Source: UMGS1370 sp046957575 (GTDB lineage: Bacteria > Bacillota > Clostridia > Lachnospirales > Lachnospiraceae). From it: a stretch of 64,000 nucleotides of DNA. The notes beneath the pieces were generated by a model. It ran no database searches. It was not told the origin of the DNA and saw only the letters and a list, made by a program, of their open reading frames with translations. The DNA is taken from contig JBKUOG010000001.1 of NCBI GenBank assembly GCA_046957575.1, positions 62,001 through 126,000 on the forward strand. Reading direction: 5' to 3'. Position numbers and translations under genes: made by a program. Shown here in pieces: positions 26,041-34,246 of this stretch. How positions within the stretch are numbered: position 1 is the first letter of the stretch; every line of letters begins with the position of its first letter.

Positions 26041-26799
26041 TTATGCTCTTTTCCATTTGGAAACCGGCGCGCGCTTAATGGAGCGGACTACCAGACCGTC
26101 TGCAGGCGTATTTTCAGAAGCAGCAATTGCTGCAGTGATTACTGCTACTAATTCTAAGTCATCCACCAGTTCTTCTTCCTCTTCTATTGGAGCAGGAGCC
26201 GGAACAGGCGCTGCAGGTGCAGGAGCGTTTTTCTGTTTGTTCTTTTCTTCCCACTCATGAATGTACTTAAACAAACTGATCAGGAAACTAATAAAAATCA
26301 GAACTGCAAATACGGTTCCCATACCCATTAAAGTATTTAAACCAGCTTTGCTTAAACGCTCACCTGTAGTGTATGCCGGATTAAAGGAAATAGCAGTGTA
26401 ATGGGTCTTGCCTTCATCGATGGCAATGTAAGCGCTCATTTTTCTCTTTTCAAAGGTTGCATCAATGTCGGCGCCGTAACCGTCATCTGCCAGAGCCACC
26501 TCTATATTGTCAATAGAAACCAGAGCGCCCAGATCCTCCTTTACCCCCATCCAAGAGGTAATCGCTGCAGATAATACGGTATCTTTGCTTTTTTCCGCAG
26601 CCTTTAAGGTAGCTGCCAGTTCTTCCTGGCTCATCATATCAAAGGTCCGCAGCGTGCTGTCCGCCATCTGGGCCACATAAGTTTTTTCCTGCTCGCTTAT
26701 GGTCTCTTCTGCTGCTTTGGAACTGCCGCAGGCCGTAAGAGAGAGCATGGCCATTGTCAGACAGAGTACTGCAAGTGCCCGTCTCATAAATTGTTTCAT
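26041..26799 (-). CDS. OadG/delta-type lipoprotein subunit of the Na+ decarboxylase
   Basis: A 252-residue assembly subunit. The N-terminus is a lipoprotein signal ('LTMAMLSLTACGSS', lipobox LTAC). An extracellular domain of about 130 residues of the DUF3887 type follows, then a single membrane helix ('GMGTVFAVLIFISFLISLFKYI'), an Ala/Pro linker and a C-terminal stretch ('ELVAVITAAIAASE...KRAPVSKWKRA'), the usual end of MmdD/OadG proteins. The lipid anchor plus external domain extension is larger than classical OadG (about 80 residues) but common in Clostridia. It holds the soluble and membrane subunits together. Confidence 0.85.
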   Translation of the reverse strand: MKQFMRRALAVLCLTMAMLSLTACGSSKAAEETISEQEKTYVAQMADSTLRTFDMMSQEELAATLKAAEKSKDTVLSAAITSWMGVKEDLGALVSIDNIEVALADDGYGADIDATFEKRKMSAYIAIDEGKTHYTAISFNPAYTTGERLSKAGLNTLMGMGTVFAVLIFISFLISLFKYIHEWEEKNKQKNAPAPAAPVPAPAPIEEEEELVDDLELVAVITAAIAASENTPADGLVVRSIKRAPVSKWKRA

Positions 26800-26817
26800 A
26801 TACCTGTCACCTCATTA

Positions 26818-28272
26818 TTAAATCGTGCCATGTTTCTTGTCAGGACGATCCTCTCTCTTTGTGAACAACATCTCAAATGCCGCAATCACACGCTTTCTGG
26901 TGTCACAGGCTTCGATAATGTCATCTACATACCCTCTCTTTGCTGCTGCCAGAGCGCTGGACTGTAAAGCCCCGTACTCTGCGGCCTTTTCTGCAATCAG
27001 GGCTGCGCCATTGTCGGAAGCGGCAATCTCATCTGCATACATAATCTTTGCTGCTGCAGAAGCATCCATCATTCCAATGGAAGCGGACGGCCATGCGTAA
27101 ACGATATCTGCGCCGACAGACTTGCTGTTCATGGTCAGGTAAGCGCTGCCATAAGCCTGTCCGGTTACTACGGTAACTTTCGGAACGGTAGCATTGGCAT
27201 ATGCATAGGTCAGGCGGCCTGCTGCCTTTGCTATCTTTCTCTCGGTGTGCTTGTCAGCCTTGTAGCCTGTGGTATTTACCAGAGTCAGCACAGGAATGCT
27301 GAATGCATCGCAGAAAGATACGAAATCTGCGGCCTTATCGCATCCCTTGGAGGTAAGCTTTGCCTCATACTCGCCGGTCTTTTCGCCCTCGGCATTATAG
27401 CTTTCTGTGCGGTTTGCCACACAGCCTACAGTAGTGCCGTTTAAGCGGATAAATCCGGTAACCATCTCCGGGCCGTATGCTTTCTTTACTTCCATAAAGA
27501 AATGATCATCGGAAATAAAGGACAGAGCCATTGCCGTATCGCCTGCGCAGTTTTCCAGGTCCGGACACACTCTGTTTAAATCATCTGTACACTCATCATA
27601 GGACATATCATCCTCGTTGTTTGCCGGAAGAATGGATACCAGAGTCCGGATATCCTTTAAGATGGATTCCTCGGTTCCCACAAAATCAACCAGTCCGGTG
27701 TCTTCACTCTGAAATTTGGACGCAGCAGTATCGCACTTTGTCCCATCATTGCCGTCTAATGCATTTGGAGAATTGACAAATACTTTTGCCCCTTTCTCTT
27801 CCATAAAAGTGAAATCAGCCATGCCTAATGAAACTGCCATGCCGCCTCCGCAGGTGCCAAATACCGCAGAAATCTGCGGAATTACACCGGAAGCCATTGT
27901 CTGGTTCAGATAAAGTTTGCCAAAAGCATCTAACGCATCGGTTGCCTCCTGAAGACGTAAACCTGCGCAGTCGATAAGGCCCACGATAGGAGCGCCCATC
28001 TTCATGGCCAGTGCATAGGTATCAGAAATCTTCTTTGCATGCATCTCGCCCATAGATCCGCCCATAACGGAAGCATCCTGGCTGTATACATACACAAGAT
28101 TGCCGTCAATGGTGCCGTAGCCGGTCACTACGCCATCGGCGGGTGTTTCCTTGGCAGTCATGTTGAAATCTGTATTTCTGGCAGTCACATATGCGCCGAT
28201 TTCAACAAAACTGTTTTCATCAAGTAAACGGGTGATTCTGTTACTTGCTGAAGTTTGTGCTGAATTACTCAT
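26818..28272 (-). CDS. mmdA: Acyl-CoA carboxyltransferase (methylmalonyl-CoA decarboxylase alpha-like)
   Basis: Crotonase-fold carboxyltransferase that moves CO2 between an acyl-CoA and biotin. It starts 'MSNSAQTSASNRITRLLDENSFVEIGAYV'. Two oxyanion-type regions can be read: 'FGTCGGGMAVS' in the N-half and 'VTGQAYGSAYLTM' in the C-half, with 'YAWPSASIGMM' between. 484 residues from ATG 28272, chosen because 'TGGAGG' precedes it; the frame is open 5 codons more. Members act on methylmalonyl-, glutaconyl- or related CoA esters; substrate is not settled here. First gene of the operon. Confidence 0.88.
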   Translation of the reverse strand: MSNSAQTSASNRITRLLDENSFVEIGAYVTARNTDFNMTAKETPADGVVTGYGTIDGNLVYVYSQDASVMGGSMGEMHAKKISDTYALAMKMGAPIVGLIDCAGLRLQEATDALDAFGKLYLNQTMASGVIPQISAVFGTCGGGMAVSLGMADFTFMEEKGAKVFVNSPNALDGNDGTKCDTAASKFQSEDTGLVDFVGTEESILKDIRTLVSILPANNEDDMSYDECTDDLNRVCPDLENCAGDTAMALSFISDDHFFMEVKKAYGPEMVTGFIRLNGTTVGCVANRTESYNAEGEKTGEYEAKLTSKGCDKAADFVSFCDAFSIPVLTLVNTTGYKADKHTERKIAKAAGRLTYAYANATVPKVTVVTGQAYGSAYLTMNSKSVGADIVYAWPSASIGMMDASAAAKIMYADEIAASDNGAALIAEKAAEYGALQSSALAAAKRGYVDDIIEACDTRKRVIAAFEMLFTKREDRPDKKHGTI

Positions 28273-28312
28273 TTTGCAGTCCTCCATTTTTAAATATTTT
28301 CATGGCTTTCAA

Positions 28313-28330
28313 GTTTGTTAAATAACAAAC
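28313..28330. promoter_or_regulatory. Palindrome upstream of the decarboxylase operon
   Basis: GTTTGTTAAATAACAAAC is a perfect 18-bp palindrome about 40 nt upstream of the mmdA start, located to act as an operator. Its half-sites resemble Rex (TTGTTAA), but the 14-bp core is 4 bp shorter than a Rex box. Confidence 0.5.
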
Positions 28331-28404
28331 AACAAACCAGTAAACCAAAATTTCTGCCAATTTTAAGTTTATAACGGATTGCCAAAAATTTCAAGGTTTT
28401 TTAA

Positions 28405-28468
28405 GAAAAAAGTGAGCAAGATAACAGAAATTTTAACAAATTTTTTCTGTCTATCTGCTCACTTTTTC
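28405..28468 (-). terminator. Terminator after the D,D-carboxypeptidase gene
   Basis: A long interrupted stem: GTGAGCA-AGATA-ACAGAAA pairs with TTTCTGT-CTATCT-GCTCAC, flanked by A-run and T-run, so it can end transcription both ways. Confidence 0.85.
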
Positions 28469-28526
28469 TATAATTCCGCTTAAAACGCCTCTTCTTCTGG
28501 ATTGAATGTCCTGAAACTGCCATATT

Positions 28527-29813
28527 TTACAGGATATATTGCCCCAAAACCCATAAAAAACACCAGAAAGGCGTGATTTTTTTTACCGAATGCGCTGTCC
28601 TCACTGGATCTTTTCGTATTATCTTCCCATTTAAGGTATAAAGAATTTCTCCCACCTGCATCCCCTCTTCTATCGGCGCAGACAGCGTTTGAGGCAGGCC
28701 CAACGTAATTTCCACCTCTTCTCCTTCCTTTAACAGCACTTGAAATTCTTCTTTGCCTTCTGAAAAAAGAGAAACCGCTGCTGTTTCTGTCAGATTGCTG
28801 CTTTGGGGAATCCCTTCTTTAACCGGAATTTCCGGAAGTTTTGTCTTCTGATACACATCCCGGTAAAAAAAGTTTTCTTTGCCGTACTCAAAAAGTTTTC
28901 TGGCATCCGCCCATTTCCAGGTTTTATCCGGCGGCCATCCGCACCCTAAGAGGGCAATGGTAAAAAGTCTTCCATCCGTTTCCTCTGCCGCCACATAAGA
29001 ATATCCAGCTCCCCCTGTAAATCCGGTTTTTCCTGACAGCAAATCCTTATCCATGTCCAAAAAAGCATTGTGGTTGACGCAGGCTATCTGTTTCGTTTTC
29101 TGAGTATCTGAAAAACTGTAATTTCTGGTTTTGGTAATCTTAAGAAAATTCTCTTTTTCCGGAGATTCCAGCACACAGTAAGCCATAATTCTGGCTAAAT
29201 CCTCTGCCGTAGTTGAATGAATCTTTGTTTTTCCATCTTCTCCCTCTTCCTTTGCGTCCAATCCGTTGGGCGTAATAAAACAGGTTTGTCTGCACCCCAG
29301 GCTCTTTGCTTTTTCATTCATCATATCAGCAAACCCTTCTACTGTTGTCCCAATATGTTCCGCTATGGCTACCGCTGCATCGTTATAGGATTCCAGCATC
29401 AAGGCGTACAAAAGATCCTCTAAATAATAAGTTTCTCCTTCTTTCATTCCCATATGTACTTTGGGCTGAGAAGCAGCATTTCCTGAAACTTTTACCAGGT
29501 CGCCTAAATCACCTTTTTCCAAAGCCAGAATGCAAGTCATGATCTTGGTTGTGCTGGCCATGGGACGCTGCAGTTTCTCCTCCTTCCCGTATAAAACTCT
29601 TCCGGTTTTTCCATCCATTAAAACCGCTGATTGGGAATGAAGTCCCAGATCCGGCTCCTGCTTCTGAGCCGGCTCCTGCTTTTTGGCCTCTTCCTCTACT
29701 GTTTGATTAGCCGGAACAAAGGGACTGCCCGTACTGTCTGTACCTGCCCCAAGAAATAAAATCGCCGCCATCATCCATGCGGTCCACACCCATCCTGTTT
29801 TTCTGCGTCTCAT
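28527..29813 (-). CDS. D-alanyl-D-alanine carboxypeptidase (PBP5/DacF type)
   Basis: Low-molecular-weight penicillin-binding protein that trims the terminal D-Ala of peptidoglycan stem peptides. The catalytic triad of motifs is complete: 'STTK' in 'MASTTKIMTC' (Ser nucleophile), 'SYND' and 'SGKTGFTGGAGYSY' (KTG). The N-terminus is a signal peptide ('WVWTAWMMAAILFLGAGTDS'). A C-terminal PBP5 beta domain follows and a final hydrophobic segment ('FWCFLWVLGQYIL') anchors it. 428 residues. Divergent from dinB. Confidence 0.93.
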   Translation of the reverse strand: MRRRKTGWVWTAWMMAAILFLGAGTDSTGSPFVPANQTVEEEAKKQEPAQKQEPDLGLHSQSAVLMDGKTGRVLYGKEEKLQRPMASTTKIMTCILALEKGDLGDLVKVSGNAASQPKVHMGMKEGETYYLEDLLYALMLESYNDAAVAIAEHIGTTVEGFADMMNEKAKSLGCRQTCFITPNGLDAKEEGEDGKTKIHSTTAEDLARIMAYCVLESPEKENFLKITKTRNYSFSDTQKTKQIACVNHNAFLDMDKDLLSGKTGFTGGAGYSYVAAEETDGRLFTIALLGCGWPPDKTWKWADARKLFEYGKENFFYRDVYQKTKLPEIPVKEGIPQSSNLTETAAVSLFSEGKEEFQVLLKEGEEVEITLGLPQTLSAPIEEGMQVGEILYTLNGKIIRKDPVRTAHSVKKITPFWCFLWVLGQYIL

Positions 29814-29877
29814 TTGCTCCGCCTGATACGTTCTTACTGCATTTTATTCGTAAGTTCTTTTTTTATTCCTTTATGGC

Positions 29878-29906
29878 TTTACAAGGAACGTATGTTCTGC
29901 TATACT
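29878..29906 (+). promoter_or_regulatory. dinB promoter with LexA box
   Basis: TTTACA (29878-29883), a 17-nt spacer, TATACT (29901-29906). The spacer contains GAACGTATGTTC (29886-29897), a match to the Gram-positive LexA/DinR operator CGAACRNRYGTTYC. Position between -35 and -10 is ideal for repression. Confidence 0.85.
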
Positions 29907-29935
29907 AAAAGAACCACAAGCAAGGAGGCGGTTTT

Positions 29936-31222
29936 ATGAATCGAGAACCGTTGATTTTTCACATTGATGTCAACTCTGCTTTTTTAAGCTGGGAATCTGT
30001 TTACCGCCTGCAGCATAATAAGGATGCATTGGATCTGCGCACTGTCCCCTCTGCTGTAGGCGGCGATGAAAAGTCCAGGCATGGTATTGTCCTTGCAAAG
30101 TCCACGCCTGCCAAACGTTTCGGCATTGTCACCGGAGAGCCTCTGGCATCCGCTTATAAAAAATGCCCCCAACTGACAGTCGTCCCCTCCCGCTTTGATT
30201 TCTACATTCAGTGTTCCAATGCCATGATGGAGCTTTTGTCCCAGTATACGCCAGCTCATGAAAAATTCAGCATTGACGAGACCTTTTTAGATATGACAGA
30301 AACCATTCACCTGTTTGGCTCGCCTTTAGACACAGCAGATGAAATCCGGCGCCGCATCTATCAGGAACTGGGGTTTACTGTAAATGTCGGGATCGCCCCC
30401 AATAAACTGCTGGCAAAAATGGCGTCCGACTTTGAAAAACCGGACAGGTGCCACACTCTTTACACCCAGGAGATTCCCCAAAAGCTCTGGCCGCTTCCGG
30501 TGCGGGATCTGTTTTTTGTAGGGAGTTCTGCCGAAAAACGTCTGGCCTCTTTAGGCATTCACACCATTGGCCAGCTTGCTGCCTGTGATCCCAGGTTTTT
30601 AAAGCCCCACCTGGGAGATAAATATTCGGTTTTGATTCACCAATACGCCAATGGTATTGACGATTCTCCTGTAGGAGAACGGGAGCCCATCAACAAAGGC
30701 TACGGCAACAGTTTAACGCTTTCAAGAGACATATCCGATCTGGAAAGCGCCAAACAGGTACTGTTATCTCTTTGTGAGACTGTGGGCGCCAGGCTGCGGG
30801 CCGCCCATGTGCTGTGCAGTTGTGTCTGCGTAGAGTTAAAGACCTGGGACTTCTGCACTCAGTCCCATCAGGCCCCGCTTCTCTCTCCCACTGATTCCAC
30901 TTCCCGGATTTATGAGCAGGCCTGCCGGATTTTAGAGGAATTTTGGGATCTAACCCCAGTCCGTCTCATTGGAGTACGGACCACCAAAATCGCAGAAGAC
31001 GGCAGCGGACAGCTCAGCCTTTTTGATACAGCCAGCGATCAGAAAAAGCGGGAATTGGAAAAGGCCATTGATCAGATCCGCTCCCGCTTTGGCGTGGACA
31101 GCATTAAGCGGGCCAGCTTTCTAAGCAGCAGCGCCATCGCCGATCATGCCTCCGGCAAACAAAAACACTTAAATCATGACAGGAGCGCCCATGAAGATCC
31201 GAACGATTTCTTATCCCATTGA
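29936..31222 (+). CDS. dinB: DNA polymerase IV (Y-family)
   Basis: Translesion polymerase of the DinB/UmuC superfamily. The palm starts 'IFHIDVNSAFLSWE' (metal Asp), followed by 'SIDETFLDMT' (second catalytic Asp/Glu) and 'VNVGIAPNKLLAKMASDFEKPD'. The little finger domain is present in the C-half. 428 residues; RBS 'AAGGAGG'. The upstream LexA box ties it to the SOS response. Its end overlaps the start of the pseudouridine synthase. Confidence 0.95.
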   Translation: MNREPLIFHIDVNSAFLSWESVYRLQHNKDALDLRTVPSAVGGDEKSRHGIVLAKSTPAKRFGIVTGEPLASAYKKCPQLTVVPSRFDFYIQCSNAMMELLSQYTPAHEKFSIDETFLDMTETIHLFGSPLDTADEIRRRIYQELGFTVNVGIAPNKLLAKMASDFEKPDRCHTLYTQEIPQKLWPLPVRDLFFVGSSAEKRLASLGIHTIGQLAACDPRFLKPHLGDKYSVLIHQYANGIDDSPVGEREPINKGYGNSLTLSRDISDLESAKQVLLSLCETVGARLRAAHVLCSCVCVELKTWDFCTQSHQAPLLSPTDSTSRIYEQACRILEEFWDLTPVRLIGVRTTKIAEDGSGQLSLFDTASDQKKRELEKAIDQIRSRFGVDSIKRASFLSSSAIADHASGKQKHLNHDRSAHEDPNDFLSH

Positions 31223-32117
31223 TTCCCAGCACGCCTTTCTCTCTGCAGAACGCTTCTTGCGAGAGGAGGGATTTTCCCACAGTATTCTGGTGGATTTAAA
31301 ACGGCAGGAGGATGCTATCCTCTTAGACGGCTGTCCCATTCCTGCCCGCACCCTGATGCCGGAGGGAAGCTGTCTTACGGTCCGCATTGCAGATTCTGCC
31401 CCGCCTTCCTTAATTGTCCCCACTCCTATGGATCTGTCTATTCTCTATGAAGATGAAGACATCATGGTTTTAAATAAACCGGCTGGACTGCCGGTCCATC
31501 CTTCCATGGGACATTGGGATGACACATTAGCCAACGGGCTCTCCTGGTATTTTAAAGAAAACGGGGAGGACTTTGTATTTCGGGCCATCAGCCGCCTGGA
31601 TCGAGATACCACCGGCCTTGTGATGATTGCCAAACATATTGCCAGCGCCTGTCTTCTTTCCAGGCAGACAGCGGACGGACTGATTGAAAAAGAGTATCTG
31701 GCCGCTGCCTGTGGATACATTCCGGACTTTGGCACCATTGACGTCCCTATCCGCCGGGTAAATGACTCTGTGATTGAGCGGACAGCTGATCCGCTTCAGG
31801 GAGATCCGGCCCGCACCCACTACAACCGGCTTCTCTATGATCCTGTATCCGATTTGTCCCTGGCCCGCGTCCGGCTGGAGACTGGGAGGACCCATCAGAT
31901 CCGGGTTCACTTTCTTTATATGGGCCATCCCCTTCCCGGAGATTTTCTCTACCATCCGGATTTTTCCAGAATCTCCAGGCAGGCCCTTCACTCTTGGAAA
32001 CTGCACTTTTTCCACCCAATTACAAAGGCACCCATGCATATAACTGCACCGATGCCTGATGATATGAAATCACTGTTTCCTTCTTATTCAGATACCCATC
32101 TAAGTCCCTTGGGGTAA
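31191..32117 (+). CDS. RluA-family RNA pseudouridine synthase
   Basis: Isomerises uridines in rRNA or tRNA. Motifs: 'EDIMVLNKPAGLPVHPS', the catalytic 'RLDRDTTGLVMIAK' (Asp nucleophile) and 'ARVRLETGRTHQIRVHF'. The N-terminal part is a short S4-like region. 308 residues from ATG 31191, which has 'AGGAG' upstream; an in-frame ATG at 31176 would overlap that RBS. It overlaps dinB by 32 nt and converges with the RsmF-like gene with a 34-bp overlap of the two 3' ends. Confidence 0.92.
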   Translation: MKIRTISYPIDSQHAFLSAERFLREEGFSHSILVDLKRQEDAILLDGCPIPARTLMPEGSCLTVRIADSAPPSLIVPTPMDLSILYEDEDIMVLNKPAGLPVHPSMGHWDDTLANGLSWYFKENGEDFVFRAISRLDRDTTGLVMIAKHIASACLLSRQTADGLIEKEYLAAACGYIPDFGTIDVPIRRVNDSVIERTADPLQGDPARTHYNRLLYDPVSDLSLARVRLETGRTHQIRVHFLYMGHPLPGDFLYHPDFSRISRQALHSWKLHFFHPITKAPMHITAPMPDDMKSLFPSYSDTHLSPLG

Positions 32118-33565
32118 TGGTTTTTGAGAACGTCTCCTGCCTGTTTCACCCAGCCGAGACTACATCCGTCAACAGCAACCAACGTCCAACCCTTCTCATT
32201 TCCCGCTGCCAGAGACATCCCTTTTAAATAGGATACGGTTTCTTCCCGCTGGGAATGGTCTGACAAGGACAGGCTTTTGCAGCTTTTTACCTCTTCTGGA
32301 TGAAGGAAGAGGGCCAAGGCATGGGAAGGTTCAAACCTGTTTTTCTTAAAAGTGCCCAGGTGAAGGCCTGCCCTCACTACCCGCAGGCCGTCCAGCCCTT
32401 GTTTACCCATCCGGCTCATACACTTTTGGGGCAGAAGATAAAGCTGATCTCCAAAAAGCGCCCAGTCTCCTGACAGATGAGAAAGGAATGTTTCTGCCGC
32501 TTTCTCTGTCAGAGTTTCTTTCAAGAAGCGTTCCAGCGTCTGTCTCTTAAGTTTCTCCAATCCGCCCTTTTGTCTGATGGATAATGGTCTTTTTTTGGAA
32601 TTTTGGGATTCTCTTTCCCCCGTCTCTTCACAGATACCTCTCTTTTTCAGCACTGCCAGATAGTGCCCCTCTCCTCCCATCCGGTGAGGCCAGATGCGGA
32701 TCGTGTCTTCTACATGAACACTTTTTGCATGTTTTGGATCTTTTGTCCACAAAGGATTTCCTGGAGAAAATCCTTCCCAGGAAATCTCCGGCTTTTCTAT
32801 CTCAAATTCCGGATGGCGCTGCAAAAATGCCCGGATACTCTCTTCGTTTTCTTCAGGAGCAAAGGTACAGGTGGAATAAACCAGACGGCCGCCTGGTTTT
32901 AACATGGCCGCCCCATTATCCAGAATTTCTGCCTGTCTGACAGCACAGGCAGTCACATGCTCCCTGCTCCACTGAAGTCTGGCTTCCTCATCTTTTCGGA
33001 ACATTCCCTCACCAGAGCAAGGAGCGTCAATAACAATCCGGTCAAAAATTGGCCCAAACCTTTGTGCCAGTTTTCCAGAATCTTCATTAGTGACAATGCT
33101 GTTTCCGATCCCCATACGCTCTATGTTCTGGGACAAAATCTTTGCTCTCGCCGGGTGAATCTCATTGCACACCAGCACGCCCATTCCTCCCATTTTTCCT
33201 GCCAGATGGGTGCTTTTCCCGCCTGGAGCCGCGCACAAATCCAGAACCCACTCTCCTGGAAGGGGAGCGGCAAATTCCGCCACTGCCATAGCGCTTGGCT
33301 CCTGAATATAATACAAACCAGCTTCATGGTAAGGGTGTTTTCCCGGTCTTTCATTTCCCGGATAATAGTATCCATCCTCAGTCCAGGGAATTGGCTTCAG
33401 CTGAAAATATGTTTTTGCCAAATCAAACCCGTTTTCTGTTTTTAACGGATTGAATCGGAGTCCCTGGGTTCTTTCCTTTTCATAGCTTTCTATAAAAGCT
33501 GTATATTCTTCCTGACCTAACAGTTCCTTCATCCGTACTGTAAATGCCTGGGGCAATTCCATCAT
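32084..33565 (-). CDS. RsmF/NOL1-type rRNA m5C methyltransferase
   Basis: SAM-dependent RNA cytosine-5 methyltransferase. Rossmann motif I 'VLDLCAAPGGKSTHLAG', motif IV 'DAPCSGEGMFRKD' and motif VI 'VYSTCTFAPEENEESI' with the two catalytic Cys residues. The C-terminal about 170 residues match the RsmF-type extension (PUA-like), with 'SLGWVKQAGDVLKNHYPKGLRW' at the end, typical of Firmicutes members near 450-500 residues. Site specificity (16S or 23S) cannot be decided. Confidence 0.9.
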   Translation of the reverse strand: MMELPQAFTVRMKELLGQEEYTAFIESYEKERTQGLRFNPLKTENGFDLAKTYFQLKPIPWTEDGYYYPGNERPGKHPYHEAGLYYIQEPSAMAVAEFAAPLPGEWVLDLCAAPGGKSTHLAGKMGGMGVLVCNEIHPARAKILSQNIERMGIGNSIVTNEDSGKLAQRFGPIFDRIVIDAPCSGEGMFRKDEEARLQWSREHVTACAVRQAEILDNGAAMLKPGGRLVYSTCTFAPEENEESIRAFLQRHPEFEIEKPEISWEGFSPGNPLWTKDPKHAKSVHVEDTIRIWPHRMGGEGHYLAVLKKRGICEETGERESQNSKKRPLSIRQKGGLEKLKRQTLERFLKETLTEKAAETFLSHLSGDWALFGDQLYLLPQKCMSRMGKQGLDGLRVVRAGLHLGTFKKNRFEPSHALALFLHPEEVKSCKSLSLSDHSQREETVSYLKGMSLAAGNEKGWTLVAVDGCSLGWVKQAGDVLKNHYPKGLRWVSE

Positions 33566-33662
33566 CTGTCTTCTCCTGATGTTTTTTATAAATTGAATCT
33601 CTCCTTAGAAAACCCGCCATCAGCAGATTTTCCTGATGTCTGCAATGAAGATACCTGCAACG

Positions 33663-33712
33663 AAAAAAGCCGCTGCAAAATGAATCCCTGTTTCATTTCA
33701 CAGCAGCCTCTC
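33663..33712 (-). terminator. Terminator after the DUF6465 gene
   Basis: Stem GCTGCTG-TGAAATGAA pairing with TTCATTTTGCAGCGGC followed by TTTTTT on the minus strand. Confidence 0.8.
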
Positions 33713-33724
33713 ATCCGGTATTTT

Positions 33725-34093
33725 CTATAACTCTACTTTGAACTCCGGATTTGCTTCACCATTCACTACATAGTAAGCAGCATTTTCTTCTGCTACTACA
33801 TACAGTTCAATGCTCTCAATCTCTGTATTTTTATGAGTTTTTGCATAATCAGCCTGGGCCTTTGCCAAAACTTCTTTTGCAACTACTTCTTTACCGGCAT
33901 ACTGGAATACAACGGTCGCCTTCATCTCTTTCTTTGCTGTTGCCTTTTTGGGCGCCGGCTTTGCTGCCTTTTTAACTTCCTCTGCTGCCGGAGCAGATGC
34001 CTTTATCTCGGCTGCTTTTACCTCAACTGCCTTTGTCTCTTCCTTTACAGACTTAGCTGCGGCTGTTTTGGTTGTCTTTTTCGGTGCTGCCAT
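33725..34093 (-). CDS. DUF6465 family protein
   Basis: A 122-residue protein. The first about 55 residues are a Lys/Ala/Pro/Glu-rich, low-complexity, probably disordered and nucleic-acid-like tail ('KKTTKTAAAKSVKEETK', 'KPAPKKATAKKE'). The C-terminal part is a compact domain: 'ATVVFQYAGKEVVAKEVLAKAQADYAKT...SIELYVVAEENAAYYVVNGE', which I recognise as DUF6465, common in Lachnospiraceae. Function unknown. RBS 'GAGGAGG'. A single gene bounded by its own terminator. Confidence 0.75.
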   Translation of the reverse strand: MAAPKKTTKTAAAKSVKEETKAVEVKAAEIKASAPAAEEVKKAAKPAPKKATAKKEMKATVVFQYAGKEVVAKEVLAKAQADYAKTHKNTEIESIELYVVAEENAAYYVVNGEANPEFKVEL

Positions 34094-34246
34094 AATACCT
34101 GATCCTCCTCATGATTCTATAACATTGTATTATAACTCCCTTACAAGTATTCCTTTAGATGTCATCGTCATTACAGGATTATAAGTCTATGTCCCGAATT
34201 TGTCAACGTTTAACAGCCTTTCGCCTGCCTTGTATCTAAAAAAAGT

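Noticed and set aside
28313..28330. Assigning the palindrome as a Rex site
   Set aside because: Rex boxes have TTGTTAA half-sites separated by four bases; here the half-sites are closer, so only an unnamed operator is claimed.
31527..32039. A 170-codon frame antisense to the RluA-type gene
   Set aside because: The RluA motifs on the other strand are unambiguous; this frame has none.
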